From: Clostridia bacterium
Lineage (GTDB): Bacteria > Bacillota > Clostridia > Oscillospirales > CAG-272
Reading direction: 5' to 3'
DNA length: 37,607 nt
NCBI GenBank assembly: GCA_017451485.1
Contig: JAFTOG010000002.1
Span: 1 to 37,607 of the forward strand
The position numbers were made by a program, and so were the translations under genes. Under the pieces are notes generated by a model. The model ran no database searches. It had not been told where the DNA came from and saw only the letters and a list, made by a program, of their open reading frames with translations. This document shows, one piece after another, positions 23,645 to 32,452 of this stretch (the stretch's first letter is position 1; the number at the start of each line of letters is the position of its first letter).

Positions 23645-26449
23645 CTATTCCTCGCTTGGCTTATATCCCCAGACAACGGCCTTTGAGCTTATAGCCCAGT
23701 TTTCGTGCCAGCCCTCGGGCTTAGCCTCTGCCTCGCAGTAAACGGTAAGCTTGCTGCAGAATCCAAAGCCTCTTTCTCCAACTGATGTGACGGTTATGGG
23801 AACTATCACACTTTGAAGAGCATTGCATTTGAAAAATGCTCCCTCCCCTATTGTTGTTACACCACTTGAAATTTCCACGCTTGTAAGGGACACACATCCA
23901 CTGAATACATACTCTTCTATTGTTGTTACACTTTTAGGGATAGCTATTGTCTTTAGTCTTTCACAATATCCGAATGCAGAATTCCCAATTGTCTCCACGC
24001 CCTCGGAAATCACAACGCTTTCCAAGGTATTGCAATACGAAAATGCACCGGCTCCTATTGTTTTTACGCTACCCGGAATAGTAATGCTTCTCAAATTTTT
24101 ACACTGAGTAAAAGCACCCTCTCCTATAAACTGCATGCCCTCCGGTATAACCACGGTCCTTAGTGCGTCGCAGCTTCTGAATGCTTGATATCCCATTTCC
24201 TCTATTTTGCTTGAGAGTGTTACGCTTTCAAGTCCTTCGCAGTCTTTGAAAGCATTAATTCCTATTGCCGTTACATTATCGGGAATTACAATAGCTTTAA
24301 GCTTCGTGCATCCACTAAAGGAGTAATCACCCAATTTAACCACTCCTGAGGGTATTTCAAAGGATGCATCCTTCTTTCCTGTAGGATATCGCACAAGAGT
24401 TTTTCCATCCTTGCTGTAAAGAACACCGTTTGCAGACATATAGACAGAGTTGCTCTGAGCCACATTTATTTCCGTAAGAGATGTAAAGGTTTCAAAGGCG
24501 TAAGGGTCAATTGCTGTAAGAGTGGCAGGAATGCTTATACTCTTTATTCCTGTGCACTGATTGAATGCACCCGTCTCAATCTTCGTTACTCCCTCGGGAA
24601 TAATAAAGGAGTCGGTCTTTTTTCCTGACGGATATCTTATAAGCACCGTACTGTCCTTACTGTACAGTACACCGTCTACGGATCTGTAATTCGGGTTGTT
24701 TTCATCTACGGTTATTTTCTGAAGGTAAGGACATTGATTAATAATGTTCATATTCAGGCTTGTCATTTCCGAGCCGAACACTATTTCCTCCAGGCTTTCA
24801 CACTCGTGGAACACTCCGTTTCCTATTACGGCTGTGTTGTTGGGAAATACTGCCTTTTTAAGAGAAGTACATTCTGAGAATGCATACCCTCCTATTTCGG
24901 TTACGCTATCGGGAATTACTATCTCTTTAATGTTAAGACAGCAATTGAATGCATGGCCTCCTATTTTAGTCACACTGCCGGGTATAACAATACTTTTGAG
25001 CATCGTACAGTTCTGAAAGGCGTTGTTCCCTATTTCCTTCACACTCTCGGGGATCACTATTTCCTGCATTCCACATGTCTTAAATGTGTAAGGGTTTATT
25101 TTCTCTATACCCGTAGGAATATTTACCCTCTTAAGGGAGTAGCAGCCTGAAAAAGCAGAGCTGCCTATTTCCTTTACACTGTTGGGTATAACAATTTCTC
25201 CAAGATTTTCACAATATGTGAAGGCACTGCTCTCTATTTTTGTCAAGCTCTCCGGAAGGGTTATACTCTTCAAATGCGTGCATCTGTAGAATGCACTCGA
25301 GCCTACGGTCGTTACTCCCTCAGGAACGGTATAGCTCTCCTCCTGCCTTGCCATAGGATAAAGCTCCAATACGGTTCCGTCCTTACTGAAAACGATACCG
25401 TCTATACTCTTAAATGTCTGATTGCCCTCATCCACCTGCACATTCTTCAAGCGTACACAATCGCTGAAGGCATAGGGGTTGATGCTCTCGACATCGGAGG
25501 AAATATATACATTCTCAAGGAAATAGCATTTGCCAAATACTAATGATTCTACACTTTTAACTCCCTTCGGAATGCTTATCTCCGAAAGAGCCTCGCAGTT
25601 AGCAAATGCATTGCTTCTGATGGAAGCGATTCCACCCTCAAATTTAACCTTTTTAAGAGAACGGCAATTTGAAAATGCGTATCTATCTATCACTGTCTTT
25701 CCGTCACCGGTGATAATTACCTCTTTAAGATAACTACATTTTTCAAAGGATTTCAACCCTATGTTAGTTACCTCCTTGGGAATCACTACAGTAACAAGCT
25801 TTATGCAATTACTGAACGCTTCTTCCTTTATTGATGTTACAGGAAGCCCCTTATAGGTTGACGGAATTTCTACCCTTGCTGACTTATCATAGCAGGATTT
25901 TACAATATAGGTGTCTTCGTTTTTCTCAAATTCCAACACATCTTCATAGGGCATAAATCTTGCATAAAGAGTAAGGTCCTCTGCGTACCCCTGAGTGCTT
26001 GATACATATGTTCCAAAGGTGACTTCTGTGTACCAGCCTACAAACATATATCCGCTACGGGTCGGGGATTTAAGCTCCACCACCTCATCTGCAATATACC
26101 CGGTGGGATTGTCGGGGTTGTTTGTTCCCTCATCCAACACATAGTTGATTTTATACTGCCCCGGTATCCATTTAGCAACAAGGGTAACGCTTTCCGTGGG
26201 CATAAAGGTGTCAAGGGATATCTTTTCTTCCCCCAGATACCAGCCTGCAAAGGTGTAATTCGACCTCACGGGGTCTTCAATCGGCTCAAGCCTTGTACCT
26301 GCGTCGATTATCTGTGTTTCCTTATTGATTCCGTCATTATAGTCGAATACTACAGTTACCTCTGTCGGTATGCCGTCATCGCAGCCCGAGATGGCTACTG
26401 TAAGCGTTATCAACATCAATACACATATTATGTATAACAGCTTCTTCAT
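23645..26449 (-). CDS. BspA-like leucine-rich repeat lipoprotein
   Basis: The protein has 934 residues. The signal peptide ends in a lipobox, with Cys23 (AISGC) as the probable lipidated residue. Residues about 30-165 hold two InlB B-type (Listeria-Bacteroides) repeats, each ending in a YTFAGWY/YMFVGWY motif. The rest is a long row of BspA/LRR_5 repeats of about 23 residues (pattern IPxxVTxIGxxAFxxCxxL). Three of these are interrupted by a related insert carrying YSKDGTxLxxYP. It is surface-exposed; family members bind host or bacterial surface ligands, but the ligand is unknown. It starts 52 bp after the M56 gene with AAGGAGG upstream and no separate promoter, so it is probably co-transcribed with blaI-blaR. 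Confidence 0.88.
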   Translation of the reverse strand: MKKLLYIICVLMLITLTVAISGCDDGIPTEVTVVFDYNDGINKETQIIDAGTRLEPIEDPVRSNYTFAGWYLGEEKISLDTFMPTESVTLVAKWIPGQYKINYVLDEGTNNPDNPTGYIADEVVELKSPTRSGYMFVGWYTEVTFGTYVSSTQGYAEDLTLYARFMPYEDVLEFEKNEDTYIVKSCYDKSARVEIPSTYKGLPVTSIKEEAFSNCIKLVTVVIPKEVTNIGLKSFEKCSYLKEVIITGDGKTVIDRYAFSNCRSLKKVKFEGGIASIRSNAFANCEALSEISIPKGVKSVESLVFGKCYFLENVYISSDVESINPYAFSDCVRLKNVQVDEGNQTFKSIDGIVFSKDGTVLELYPMARQEESYTVPEGVTTVGSSAFYRCTHLKSITLPESLTKIESSAFTYCENLGEIVIPNSVKEIGSSAFSGCYSLKRVNIPTGIEKINPYTFKTCGMQEIVIPESVKEIGNNAFQNCTMLKSIVIPGSVTKIGGHAFNCCLNIKEIVIPDSVTEIGGYAFSECTSLKKAVFPNNTAVIGNGVFHECESLEEIVFGSEMTSLNMNIINQCPYLQKITVDENNPNYRSVDGVLYSKDSTVLIRYPSGKKTDSFIIPEGVTKIETGAFNQCTGIKSISIPATLTAIDPYAFETFTSLTEINVAQSNSVYMSANGVLYSKDGKTLVRYPTGKKDASFEIPSGVVKLGDYSFSGCTKLKAIVIPDNVTAIGINAFKDCEGLESVTLSSKIEEMGYQAFRSCDALRTVVIPEGMQFIGEGAFTQCKNLRSITIPGSVKTIGAGAFSYCNTLESVVISEGVETIGNSAFGYCERLKTIAIPKSVTTIEEYVFSGCVSLTSVEISSGVTTIGEGAFFKCNALQSVIVPITVTSVGERGFGFCSKLTVYCEAEAKPEGWHENWAISSKAVVWGYKPSEE

Positions 26450-26501
26450 ATCTATCCTCCTTTTCGGATATTTATTGTTGCTTTAAGCTAAGTGCTCCGT
26501 A

Positions 26502-28205
26502 TTATTTCCACAAATCATTTTCATTTACATATGTAATCCTGAGCTCCCCGTTATCTATGCTCAGCTTATAATAATCCGGAGTTGAGCCTACTGCCACACT
26601 TGTCTGGTGAGTTCTGACAACAAGCAATTTATCGCCATACACCTGAAGGTAACTAATATAATTTGTGCCTGTGCCTCCGATAAATCTCTCGGTGCGATAT
26701 TTAACCTCACCTGTTTCCGCATCCCTTATAGCATAGTAGATATAAGATTTAAGTCCCTCTGCCTCTGTTACTATCTGGCACATATCCTCTTTTCCGTCGC
26801 CGTCTATATCAAACATTAAAGAGGAAATTACAGAGGGGTCCCGGGCAACGGTCTTACGGTAGTCTACTCTGAAATAATAGTGGTGCTTTTCGTTATTTTC
26901 ATCTCTTACGGTAACAAGGTATGAAAGAATTGTATACTCCCTCTCCGACTCCTCTATACGGTTGAGCCAGCCAATGTCAACAAAGGCATAATAATCTCCC
27001 TCCACCATTGGGGCAATCATACTGTTAGCAGTCATATCAATTTCCTCATCCGACATACCCTTGGCAGAAAAAACACGGACCGTTACAGCCTTTATCCTTG
27101 CATTTGCCTTGATATAGATTCCGTTTTCACTGTTGTGTACTGTGGGCTGTCTGGATGAAATATATTCCATTACAGCCTCCTTGTGCTTTGTGGAGGTGTA
27201 ATTTCCCTTCCATGCGTAGTAAACGATGCTCTCATCTGCCACATTCTCCGGTGGAGTGGGCTCCTCGGAGCTCAGAGGATTGGTAAGGAAGCAAGCTGCA
27301 AGGGCAACGCCTGCAATTATAGCTATTACAATTATCCAAAATGCCGGCTTTTTATAGTTAAGCACGGATTTTATACGCCCCTTTACTCCCGTTTCTCCGA
27401 AGGCAAGGGGGCAAACGGATATAAGTCTTTTCTTTACGCTGCAGGTAAGCAGAGCCTCGGAATAATCTGCCCTTTCATTTGCTCCGAGCTCCTTTATTAC
27501 CTTTTCGTCACAGGCACTCTCAATATCTCTGCAAAGAAGAATATATCCCAGCCATACAAAGGGATTGAACCAATGGAGTGTGAGCAAAAGATATCCGAGG
27601 GGCTTCCATACATAGTCCCTGCGTCGGATATGTGCCTCCTCGTGGGCTATGATATATGCCTCATCACGGGGGTCGGTATTAAACGGAAGGTATATCCGTG
27701 GCTTAATAAGACCGAGCACAAAAGGGGATGCCACATTTTCACTCTTGTAGATATTTCTTCTTACAAGAACTGCTGTAGCTATCCTGTGCTTTATTCTGAG
27801 ATAGCTTATAAGGGCATAAACGATAAGTGACACAGCACCCACAAGCCAGATAACAGAAGCCACAAGCACTAACACCTGCATAGGATTTACACTTGCCCCC
27901 ACCTCGGGCTTGAATGTATCGTTTATAACGGGGTTAAGACTGTTGTCTATCGCCGGTATTCCCGAGGATATCCCCGGGGATGTGTTTGTTAAAATATCGG
28001 GGCTCACTGTTTCTCCACTGGGGATAAGACTAAGCACGCTTTCTACGGTAAAGGGACAAATAAGCCTTATTGCCACCACTGCGAAAAGAGCCACGCTTAT
28101 CCACTTAGGTGCCTTTTTCAGTGCGAGTCTTAAAAGCACCACTGCAAGTATAAGATAGCTTGCCGATATGCTCATATTAACTATTTTCAAAAATATCTCG
28201 GACAT
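26502..28205 (-). CDS. M56-family (BlaR1/MecR1-like) membrane metallopeptidase sensor
   Basis: The protein has 567 residues. Three or four transmembrane segments (about 10-30, 37-55, 110-137, 288-306) surround a zinc peptidase with HEEAH at 188-192 and the further ligand region RDIESACDE (Glu229). In this family the peptidase is triggered by an extracellular signal and inactivates the BlaI-type repressor. The C-terminal extracellular part (about 311-567) is not penicillin-binding-like; no SxxK-type active site was seen. It includes a DxDxDG calcium-like motif (466-474, DIDGDGKED). The signal is therefore probably not a beta-lactam. The start overlaps the blaI stop as TAATG. Confidence 0.85.
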   Translation of the reverse strand: MSEIFLKIVNMSISASYLILAVVLLRLALKKAPKWISVALFAVVAIRLICPFTVESVLSLIPSGETVSPDILTNTSPGISSGIPAIDNSLNPVINDTFKPEVGASVNPMQVLVLVASVIWLVGAVSLIVYALISYLRIKHRIATAVLVRRNIYKSENVASPFVLGLIKPRIYLPFNTDPRDEAYIIAHEEAHIRRRDYVWKPLGYLLLTLHWFNPFVWLGYILLCRDIESACDEKVIKELGANERADYSEALLTCSVKKRLISVCPLAFGETGVKGRIKSVLNYKKPAFWIIVIAIIAGVALAACFLTNPLSSEEPTPPENVADESIVYYAWKGNYTSTKHKEAVMEYISSRQPTVHNSENGIYIKANARIKAVTVRVFSAKGMSDEEIDMTANSMIAPMVEGDYYAFVDIGWLNRIEESEREYTILSYLVTVRDENNEKHHYYFRVDYRKTVARDPSVISSLMFDIDGDGKEDMCQIVTEAEGLKSYIYYAIRDAETGEVKYRTERFIGGTGTNYISYLQVYGDKLLVVRTHQTSVAVGSTPDYYKLSIDNGELRITYVNENDLWK

Positions 28206-28591
28206 TATTTACCCTCCTTTCCGGAGCTCTCCTTACGGTATGCGTCAATCATATGCTGAATTGCGTCAATTTCCCTATCGGACATTTTACGGTGTTTTGT
28301 AAATGCTGCGATAAAGGCAGGCAGGGAGCCATCGAAGGTCTTTTCCATCATCTCGTCAATTTCCGATGCCTGTATCTCCTCCTTGGTGACAAGTGCCCTG
28401 ACCATTGTATTGTCATTTACAAGCACCCCCCTGTCGGAAAGACGCTTGATTACTGTATATGTTGTTGTAGGCTTCCAGCCCAGCTGCTCCTTGCACAGTG
28501 CCACAAGCTCGCTGCTCTTTATTGGCTCATGCTCCCATAAAATGAGGCAAAAGCGATACTCACTCTCAAATACCTTTGGTGTTTCCATCAT
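28205..28591 (-). CDS. BlaI/MecI-family transcriptional repressor
   Basis: The protein has 128 residues from MMETPKVFES; a second ATG follows at 28588. The longer frame to 28624 is rejected because two inverted-repeat operators would lie inside or at its start, and because AGGAAGGGG is placed for 28591. The winged-helix core is recognisable: EYRFCLILWEHEPIKSSEL, then KPTTTYTVIKRLSDRGVL. The C-terminal part would form the dimer that the M56 peptidase disrupts. It overlaps the next gene by one base (TAATG), a typical blaI-blaR pair. Confidence 0.9.
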   Translation of the reverse strand: MMETPKVFESEYRFCLILWEHEPIKSSELVALCKEQLGWKPTTTYTVIKRLSDRGVLVNDNTMVRALVTKEEIQASEIDEMMEKTFDGSLPAFIAAFTKHRKMSDREIDAIQHMIDAYRKESSGKEGK

Positions 28592-28602
28592 ATATTCCCC
28601 TT

Positions 28603-28620
28603 CCTCTAATGCAGTAGAGT
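28603..28620. promoter_or_regulatory. Operator copy 2 for the BlaI-type repressor
   Basis: CCTCTA, six bases, TAGAGT: the same 6-6-6 layout as the stronger copy just upstream (ACTCTA, six bases, TAGAGT at 28629-28646). It lies in the leader between promoter and ribosome binding site. Confidence 0.6.
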
Positions 28621-28627
28621 TCATCTA

Positions 28628-28647
28628 TACTCTAACATATTAGAGTA
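28628..28647. promoter_or_regulatory. Operator copy 1 overlapping the blaI promoter
   Basis: TACTCTAA and TTAGAGTA are perfect inverted arms around CATA. The site covers the -10 element and part of the spacer of the minus-strand promoter, so binding would block RNA polymerase. It differs from the classical TACA/TGTA bla operator, which fits a divergent repressor. Confidence 0.75.
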
Positions 28648-28658
28648 CTGTCTGTCAA
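28629..28658 (-). promoter_or_regulatory. Promoter of blaI-blaR-LRR operon
   Basis: On the minus strand a perfect -35 TTGACA (28653-28658) is followed after 18 bp by a weak -10 TAGAGT (28629-28634), which lies inside operator copy 1. Confidence 0.65.
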
Positions 28659-28748
28659 TATGTTTCACAAAAAAATCACATTCAATCAGAATTTCTCTCT
28701 TCCCATTTCCTATAATGTAAAATTTTATTAAATTATTTAGTTTATCTA

Positions 28749-28777
28749 TTTACTTTATTAGAAAAGTATGGTAAAAT
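28749..28777 (+). promoter_or_regulatory. Promoter of the decarboxylase sodium-pump operon
   Basis: A -35 TTTACT (28749-28754) and a -10 TAAAAT (28772-28777) are 17 bp apart in AT-rich DNA. Transcription would start near 28784, giving a leader of about 68 bases. Confidence 0.65.
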
Positions 28778-28789
28778 GTAAAAAAATTT

Positions 28790-28843
28790 GGGGTTAATCA
28801 GGGAGGGTCGAAATCCCCGGTGATGCCCTTTATAAAAAAGGAG
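28790..28843 (+). promoter_or_regulatory. Structured mRNA leader, possible small riboswitch
   Basis: The leader can form an outer stem ATCA/TGAT (28797-28800 with 28821-28824) and an inner stem GGGA/TCCC (28801-28804 with 28814-28817). The loop GGG (28805-28807) can pair with CCC (28826-28828) just before the ribosome binding site AAGGAG (28838-28843), making an H-type pseudoknot. GGGG at 28790-28793 can instead capture CCCC at 28815-28818, a mutually exclusive alternative. The class is not identified and no ligand is claimed. Confidence 0.4.
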
Positions 28844-28851
28844 TGGAATAA

Positions 28852-29172
28852 ATGGAAAAATTCTTGCTTTTTTCAGCCACAGCTGAGAAGGATCCACAAA
28901 TCTGGATCGTTTGTCTTATCGGCGTTGCAGTAGTATTTGCAGGACTTGCTATCCTTATCGGTGTTATTGAGATAATGAACCGTATCTGTGACAAGATAGC
29001 AAGCAAAAAGGCTACAACCGTTGAGGCTGCTCCCACAGCTCCCGTGGCTCCCACAGCTCCCGCAGCTGTTGAAAACCGTTCTGAAATTGTAGCAGCTGTT
29101 TGTGCCGCTGTTGCAGAGGAAAATGGCACTGATATTTCGGCTATCCGTGTTGTATCATTCAAAAAACTTTAA
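28852..29172 (+). CDS. Na+-pumping decarboxylase gamma subunit (OadG-like)
   Basis: The protein has 106 residues with one transmembrane helix (about 16-42) and an Ala/Pro/Thr-rich linker (TAPVAPTAPAA). It ends in a short C-terminal domain (ENRSEIVAAVCAAVAEENG). This is the layout of OadG-type gamma/delta subunits, which hold the carboxyltransferase to the membrane beta subunit. AGGAG lies upstream. It is first of four collinear genes (gamma, biotin carrier, beta, alpha) separated by 15-29 bp. Confidence 0.88.
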   Translation: MEKFLLFSATAEKDPQIWIVCLIGVAVVFAGLAILIGVIEIMNRICDKIASKKATTVEAAPTAPVAPTAPAAVENRSEIVAAVCAAVAEENGTDISAIRVVSFKKL

Positions 29173-29201
29173 TTTTACTGATTTGAGAAAGGAAAAAGAA
29201 A

Positions 29202-29552
29202 ATGAAAGCATACAAAGTAACAGTAAACGGAAATGTTTATGAAATCACTCTCGAGGTAATTGACAAGGCGGATATCAAGACTCCCGCTGCTCCTGCACCC
29301 GCTGCAGCTCCCGCACCCGCTGCTCCCGTAGCTGCAGGTGCTACAACAATCTCAGCTCCTATGCCCGGCACAATCCTTAAGGTAAATGTTGCTAACGGTC
29401 AGGCTGTTAAGAAGGGCGATGTTCTCATGGTCCTCGAGGCTATGAAGATGGAAAATGAAATCATGGCTCCCAACGACGGCACAGTTGCTTCTGTTAATAT
29501 CAATGCAGGTTCTACTGTTGAAGCAGGTACAGTTCTTTGCACTCTTGCATAA
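29202..29552 (+). CDS. Biotin carboxyl carrier protein of the decarboxylase
   Basis: The protein has 116 residues. A short N-terminal domain is followed by a flexible Ala/Pro linker (about 27-46) and a biotinyl domain with the attachment lysine Lys82 in EAMKMEN. The carried CO2 passes from the carboxyltransferase to the membrane beta subunit. In many species this domain is fused to the end of the alpha subunit; here it is a separate protein, as in methylmalonyl- and glutaconyl-CoA decarboxylases. Confidence 0.93.
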   Translation: MKAYKVTVNGNVYEITLEVIDKADIKTPAAPAPAAAPAPAAPVAAGATTISAPMPGTILKVNVANGQAVKKGDVLMVLEAMKMENEIMAPNDGTVASVNINAGSTVEAGTVLCTLA

Positions 29553-29567
29553 TTACAGGAGGCAAAA

Positions 29568-30932
29568 ATGTTAATAGAAAGTATCAAAACCTTCCTGGAA
29601 GATACCGGTGTTGCACAGTTTTTTGTAAGCGGCGGTTGGAAGGGTCTTGTTATGATTGCGGTAGCTTGTGTTCTTTGTTACCTTGCTATCAAAAAGCAAT
29701 TTGAGCCCCTCCTCCTCCTCCCTATTGCAATCGGTATGCTCCTTACAAACCTGCTCGGCTCCGGAGTATACAATGAGCTCTTCTTTGCCGGCGGTCATAT
29801 ACATTGGGACCTCTTTGGTGGAGCAGAAATCACCGAGGAGTTAATCGTGGAATTTGTAAACGGTCTTAACCTCGAATTAAATGGAGAGACATTTGTTGCA
29901 AACTCCCTTCCCGAAATAAGAGCTGTTCTTGACCAGCTCTCCGAGGTTTCCAACCATCCTGAGGCAATTATAAATCTCTACGATTCCGGTGTAACCTCCA
30001 TCACTCCCGGTCTTATAGATGTCCTCTACCTTGGCGTTAAGCTCGGTATTTATCCCTGTCTTATTTTCGTTGGCGTTGGTGCAATGACAGACTTCGGTCC
30101 CCTTATTGCCAACCCCAAGAGCCTTATCCTCGGTGCCGCTGCACAGATTGGTATCTTTGCAACTTACGCTGCGGCAACAGGTATTTTGGGCTTTACAGGT
30201 GCTGAAGCGGCCTCTATCGGTATTATCGGCGGTGCCGACGGTCCTACAGCTATCTTTGTAACAACAAAGCTTGCTCCTCACCTTCTCGGTCCTATCGCAG
30301 TTGCGGCTTACTCCTATATGGCTCTCGTTCCTGTAATTCAGCCTCCTATTATGAAGCTCCTTACGACAAAGGAAGAAAGATCTATAGTTATGAAGCCCCT
30401 CCGTCAGGTAACAAAGGTGCAGAAGATTCTCTTCCCCATAGTTGTAACTATACTCGTTCACCTTATCGTTCCCTCAGCTACTCCTCTTGTTGGCTGTCTT
30501 ATGTTCGGTAACCTCCTCCGTGAGTGTGGCGTTTGTGAACGACTTTCCAAGACTGTACAGAATGAGCTTATGAATATTGTAACAGTATTCCTCGGTATCT
30601 CCGTAGGTGCTACTGCTACAGCAGCTACATTCTTAAGCTTGAACACAATCAAGATTATCGTTCTCGGTGTTGTTGCCTTCGGCGTTGCTACTGCAGGCGG
30701 TGTACTTATAGCTAAGCTTATGAATGTATTTCTTCCCGAAGGAAAGAAGATCAACCCCCTTATCGGTTCTGCAGGCGTTTCTGCCGTTCCTATGGCTGCC
30801 CGTGTATCACAGAAGGTTGGTCAGAAAGAGAACCCCGGCAACTTCCTCCTTATGCACGCTATGGGTCCCAATGTTGCAGGTGTTATCGGCTCCGCTATTG
30901 CGGCAGGCGTGCTTATCGCATTCTTTGGTTAA
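29568..30932 (+). CDS. Sodium-translocating decarboxylase beta subunit
   Basis: This membrane protein of 454 residues decarboxylates carboxybiotin and drives Na+ out of the cell. The conserved key site GGADGPTAIF is at 221-230 (Asp224), preceded by GVGAMTDFGPLIANP (169-183). About ten hydrophobic segments are seen. Between the first hydrophobic block and LYLGVKLGIYP there is an extra segment (about 75-150, with ELIVEFVNGL and LDQLSEVSNHPE) that makes it longer than the classical OadB of about 430 residues. AGGAGG precedes the ATG. Confidence 0.93.
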   Translation: MLIESIKTFLEDTGVAQFFVSGGWKGLVMIAVACVLCYLAIKKQFEPLLLLPIAIGMLLTNLLGSGVYNELFFAGGHIHWDLFGGAEITEELIVEFVNGLNLELNGETFVANSLPEIRAVLDQLSEVSNHPEAIINLYDSGVTSITPGLIDVLYLGVKLGIYPCLIFVGVGAMTDFGPLIANPKSLILGAAAQIGIFATYAAATGILGFTGAEAASIGIIGGADGPTAIFVTTKLAPHLLGPIAVAAYSYMALVPVIQPPIMKLLTTKEERSIVMKPLRQVTKVQKILFPIVVTILVHLIVPSATPLVGCLMFGNLLRECGVCERLSKTVQNELMNIVTVFLGISVGATATAATFLSLNTIKIIVLGVVAFGVATAGGVLIAKLMNVFLPEGKKINPLIGSAGVSAVPMAARVSQKVGQKENPGNFLLMHAMGPNVAGVIGSAIAAGVLIAFFG

Positions 30933-30947
30933 GAGAGGTAATTAAAA

Positions 30948-32345
30948 ATGGCTAAAAAAGTTCTTATAACAGATACAATTCTCCGTGATGCCCATCAGTC
31001 TCAGGCAGCTACCAGAATGCGTCTTGAGGATATGCTCCCTGCTTGTGAGGGACTTGACAAGGCAGGCTACTGGTCCCTTGAATGCTGGGGTGGAGCTACA
31101 TTCGACTCCTGTATGCGTTTCCTTAAGGAGGACCCTTGGGAAAGACTCCGTCAGCTTCGTAAGGCTATGCCCAACACAAAGCTCCAGATGCTTCTCCGTG
31201 GTCAGAACCTTCTTGGCTATAAGCATTATGCAGACGATGTGGTTGACGCATTTGTAAAGAAATCTATTGAAAACGGTATCAATGTTATCCGTATATTCGA
31301 CGCTTTGAACGACCCCAGAAATATGGAGGCTGCTATCAAGGCTACAAAGAAGTACGGTGGACATGTTGAGGCTGCTATCAGCTATACAACAAGCCCTGTT
31401 CATAACGAGGAATACTTTGTAAACCTCGCTATGAAGCTTGAGGAAATGGGTGCTGATACAATTTGTATCAAGGATATGGCTAACCTTCTTCTCCCCTATG
31501 ATGCCTACTCCCTTGTAAAGGCTCTTAAGGAAAAGGTTAAGGCTCCTATCCATCTCCACACTCACAACACCACAGGTACAGGTGATATGACCTACCTTAT
31601 GGCTATTCAGGCAGGTGTTGATATCATTGACACAGCACTTTCTCCCCTTGCTAACGGCACATCCCAGCCCTCTACAGAGGCTATGGTTGCTACCCTTGCA
31701 GGTACAGAATATGATACAGGCATTGACCTTAACAACTTAAGCGATATTGCTACTCATTTCAGAAGTGTAGCAGTTAAGCTTAAGGAACAGGGCTCCCTTG
31801 ACCCCAAGGTGCTCAATGTTGACCCCAACACTCTTCTCTATCAGGTTCCCGGTGGTATGCTTTCAAACCTTATCTCCCAGCTTAAGCAGGCTAAGGCAGA
31901 GGACAAGTACTACGAGGTGCTTGCTGAGATTCCCAGAGTGCGTAAGGACTTCGGTTATCCTCCCCTTGTAACTCCCACATCCCAGATCGTTGGTACACAG
32001 GCTGTATACAATGTACTCCTCGGTGAGAGATACAAGATGGTAACAAAGGAATCAAAGGCTCTCCTCCGTGGTGAGTACGGTATGCTCCCCGGTGAGGTAA
32101 ATGAAGAGGTAAGAAAGAAGGCTATCGGCGACGATACAGTTATTACCTGCCGTCCCGCAGACCTCCTTGAGCCGGAGCTCGACAAGTACCGTGAGCAGTA
32201 CGGCGACATTACAAAGAGTGACGAGGATGTTCTCTCCTGTGCACTCTTCCCCCAGGTTGCTCCTAAGTTCCTTGCTGAAAGAGATAAGCCGGCAGAGCCC
32301 GAAAACGCAGTTCGTGAGCTTTTTGTAGAGGACCTCGGCAACTGA
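30948..32345 (+). CDS. oadA: Oxaloacetate decarboxylase carboxyltransferase (alpha) subunit
   Basis: It transfers the carboxyl group of oxaloacetate to biotin. The protein has 465 residues and the pyruvate-carboxyltransferase TIM barrel. Metal and catalytic sites: Asp14 (RDAHQS), carbamylated-type Lys175 (IKDMANLL), His204 and His206 (LHTHNTTG). The C-terminal biotin domain of classical OadA (about 590 residues) is absent and supplied by the separate carrier gene. The carboxyltransferase type points to oxaloacetate rather than methylmalonyl-CoA. It is last in the operon, followed by a strong terminator. Confidence 0.9.
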   Translation: MAKKVLITDTILRDAHQSQAATRMRLEDMLPACEGLDKAGYWSLECWGGATFDSCMRFLKEDPWERLRQLRKAMPNTKLQMLLRGQNLLGYKHYADDVVDAFVKKSIENGINVIRIFDALNDPRNMEAAIKATKKYGGHVEAAISYTTSPVHNEEYFVNLAMKLEEMGADTICIKDMANLLLPYDAYSLVKALKEKVKAPIHLHTHNTTGTGDMTYLMAIQAGVDIIDTALSPLANGTSQPSTEAMVATLAGTEYDTGIDLNNLSDIATHFRSVAVKLKEQGSLDPKVLNVDPNTLLYQVPGGMLSNLISQLKQAKAEDKYYEVLAEIPRVRKDFGYPPLVTPTSQIVGTQAVYNVLLGERYKMVTKESKALLRGEYGMLPGEVNEEVRKKAIGDDTVITCRPADLLEPELDKYREQYGDITKSDEDVLSCALFPQVAPKFLAERDKPAEPENAVRELFVEDLGN

Positions 32346-32377
32346 TATTTACTCGCTGATATTGAATTATAATTGAT

Positions 32378-32437
32378 AAAGGGGCTGTTGCAAATAGCTG
32401 ATTGAAATAAATCAGTTAAGAGCAACAGCCCCTTTTT
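32378..32437 (+). terminator. Terminator of the decarboxylase operon
   Basis: A 14-bp perfect stem (32378-32391 with 32422-32435) encloses a second small stem (CTGATT/AATCAG) and is followed by T residues. The reverse strand has a shorter T-run, so it may weakly serve the convergent phage-like genes as well. Confidence 0.85.
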
Positions 32438-32452
32438 GTATTTTGTGCTTAT

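Noticed and set aside
26502..28591. Beta-lactam resistance locus
   Set aside because: There is no beta-lactamase or resistance PBP gene, and no penicillin-binding active-site motif was seen in the sensor's extracellular part.
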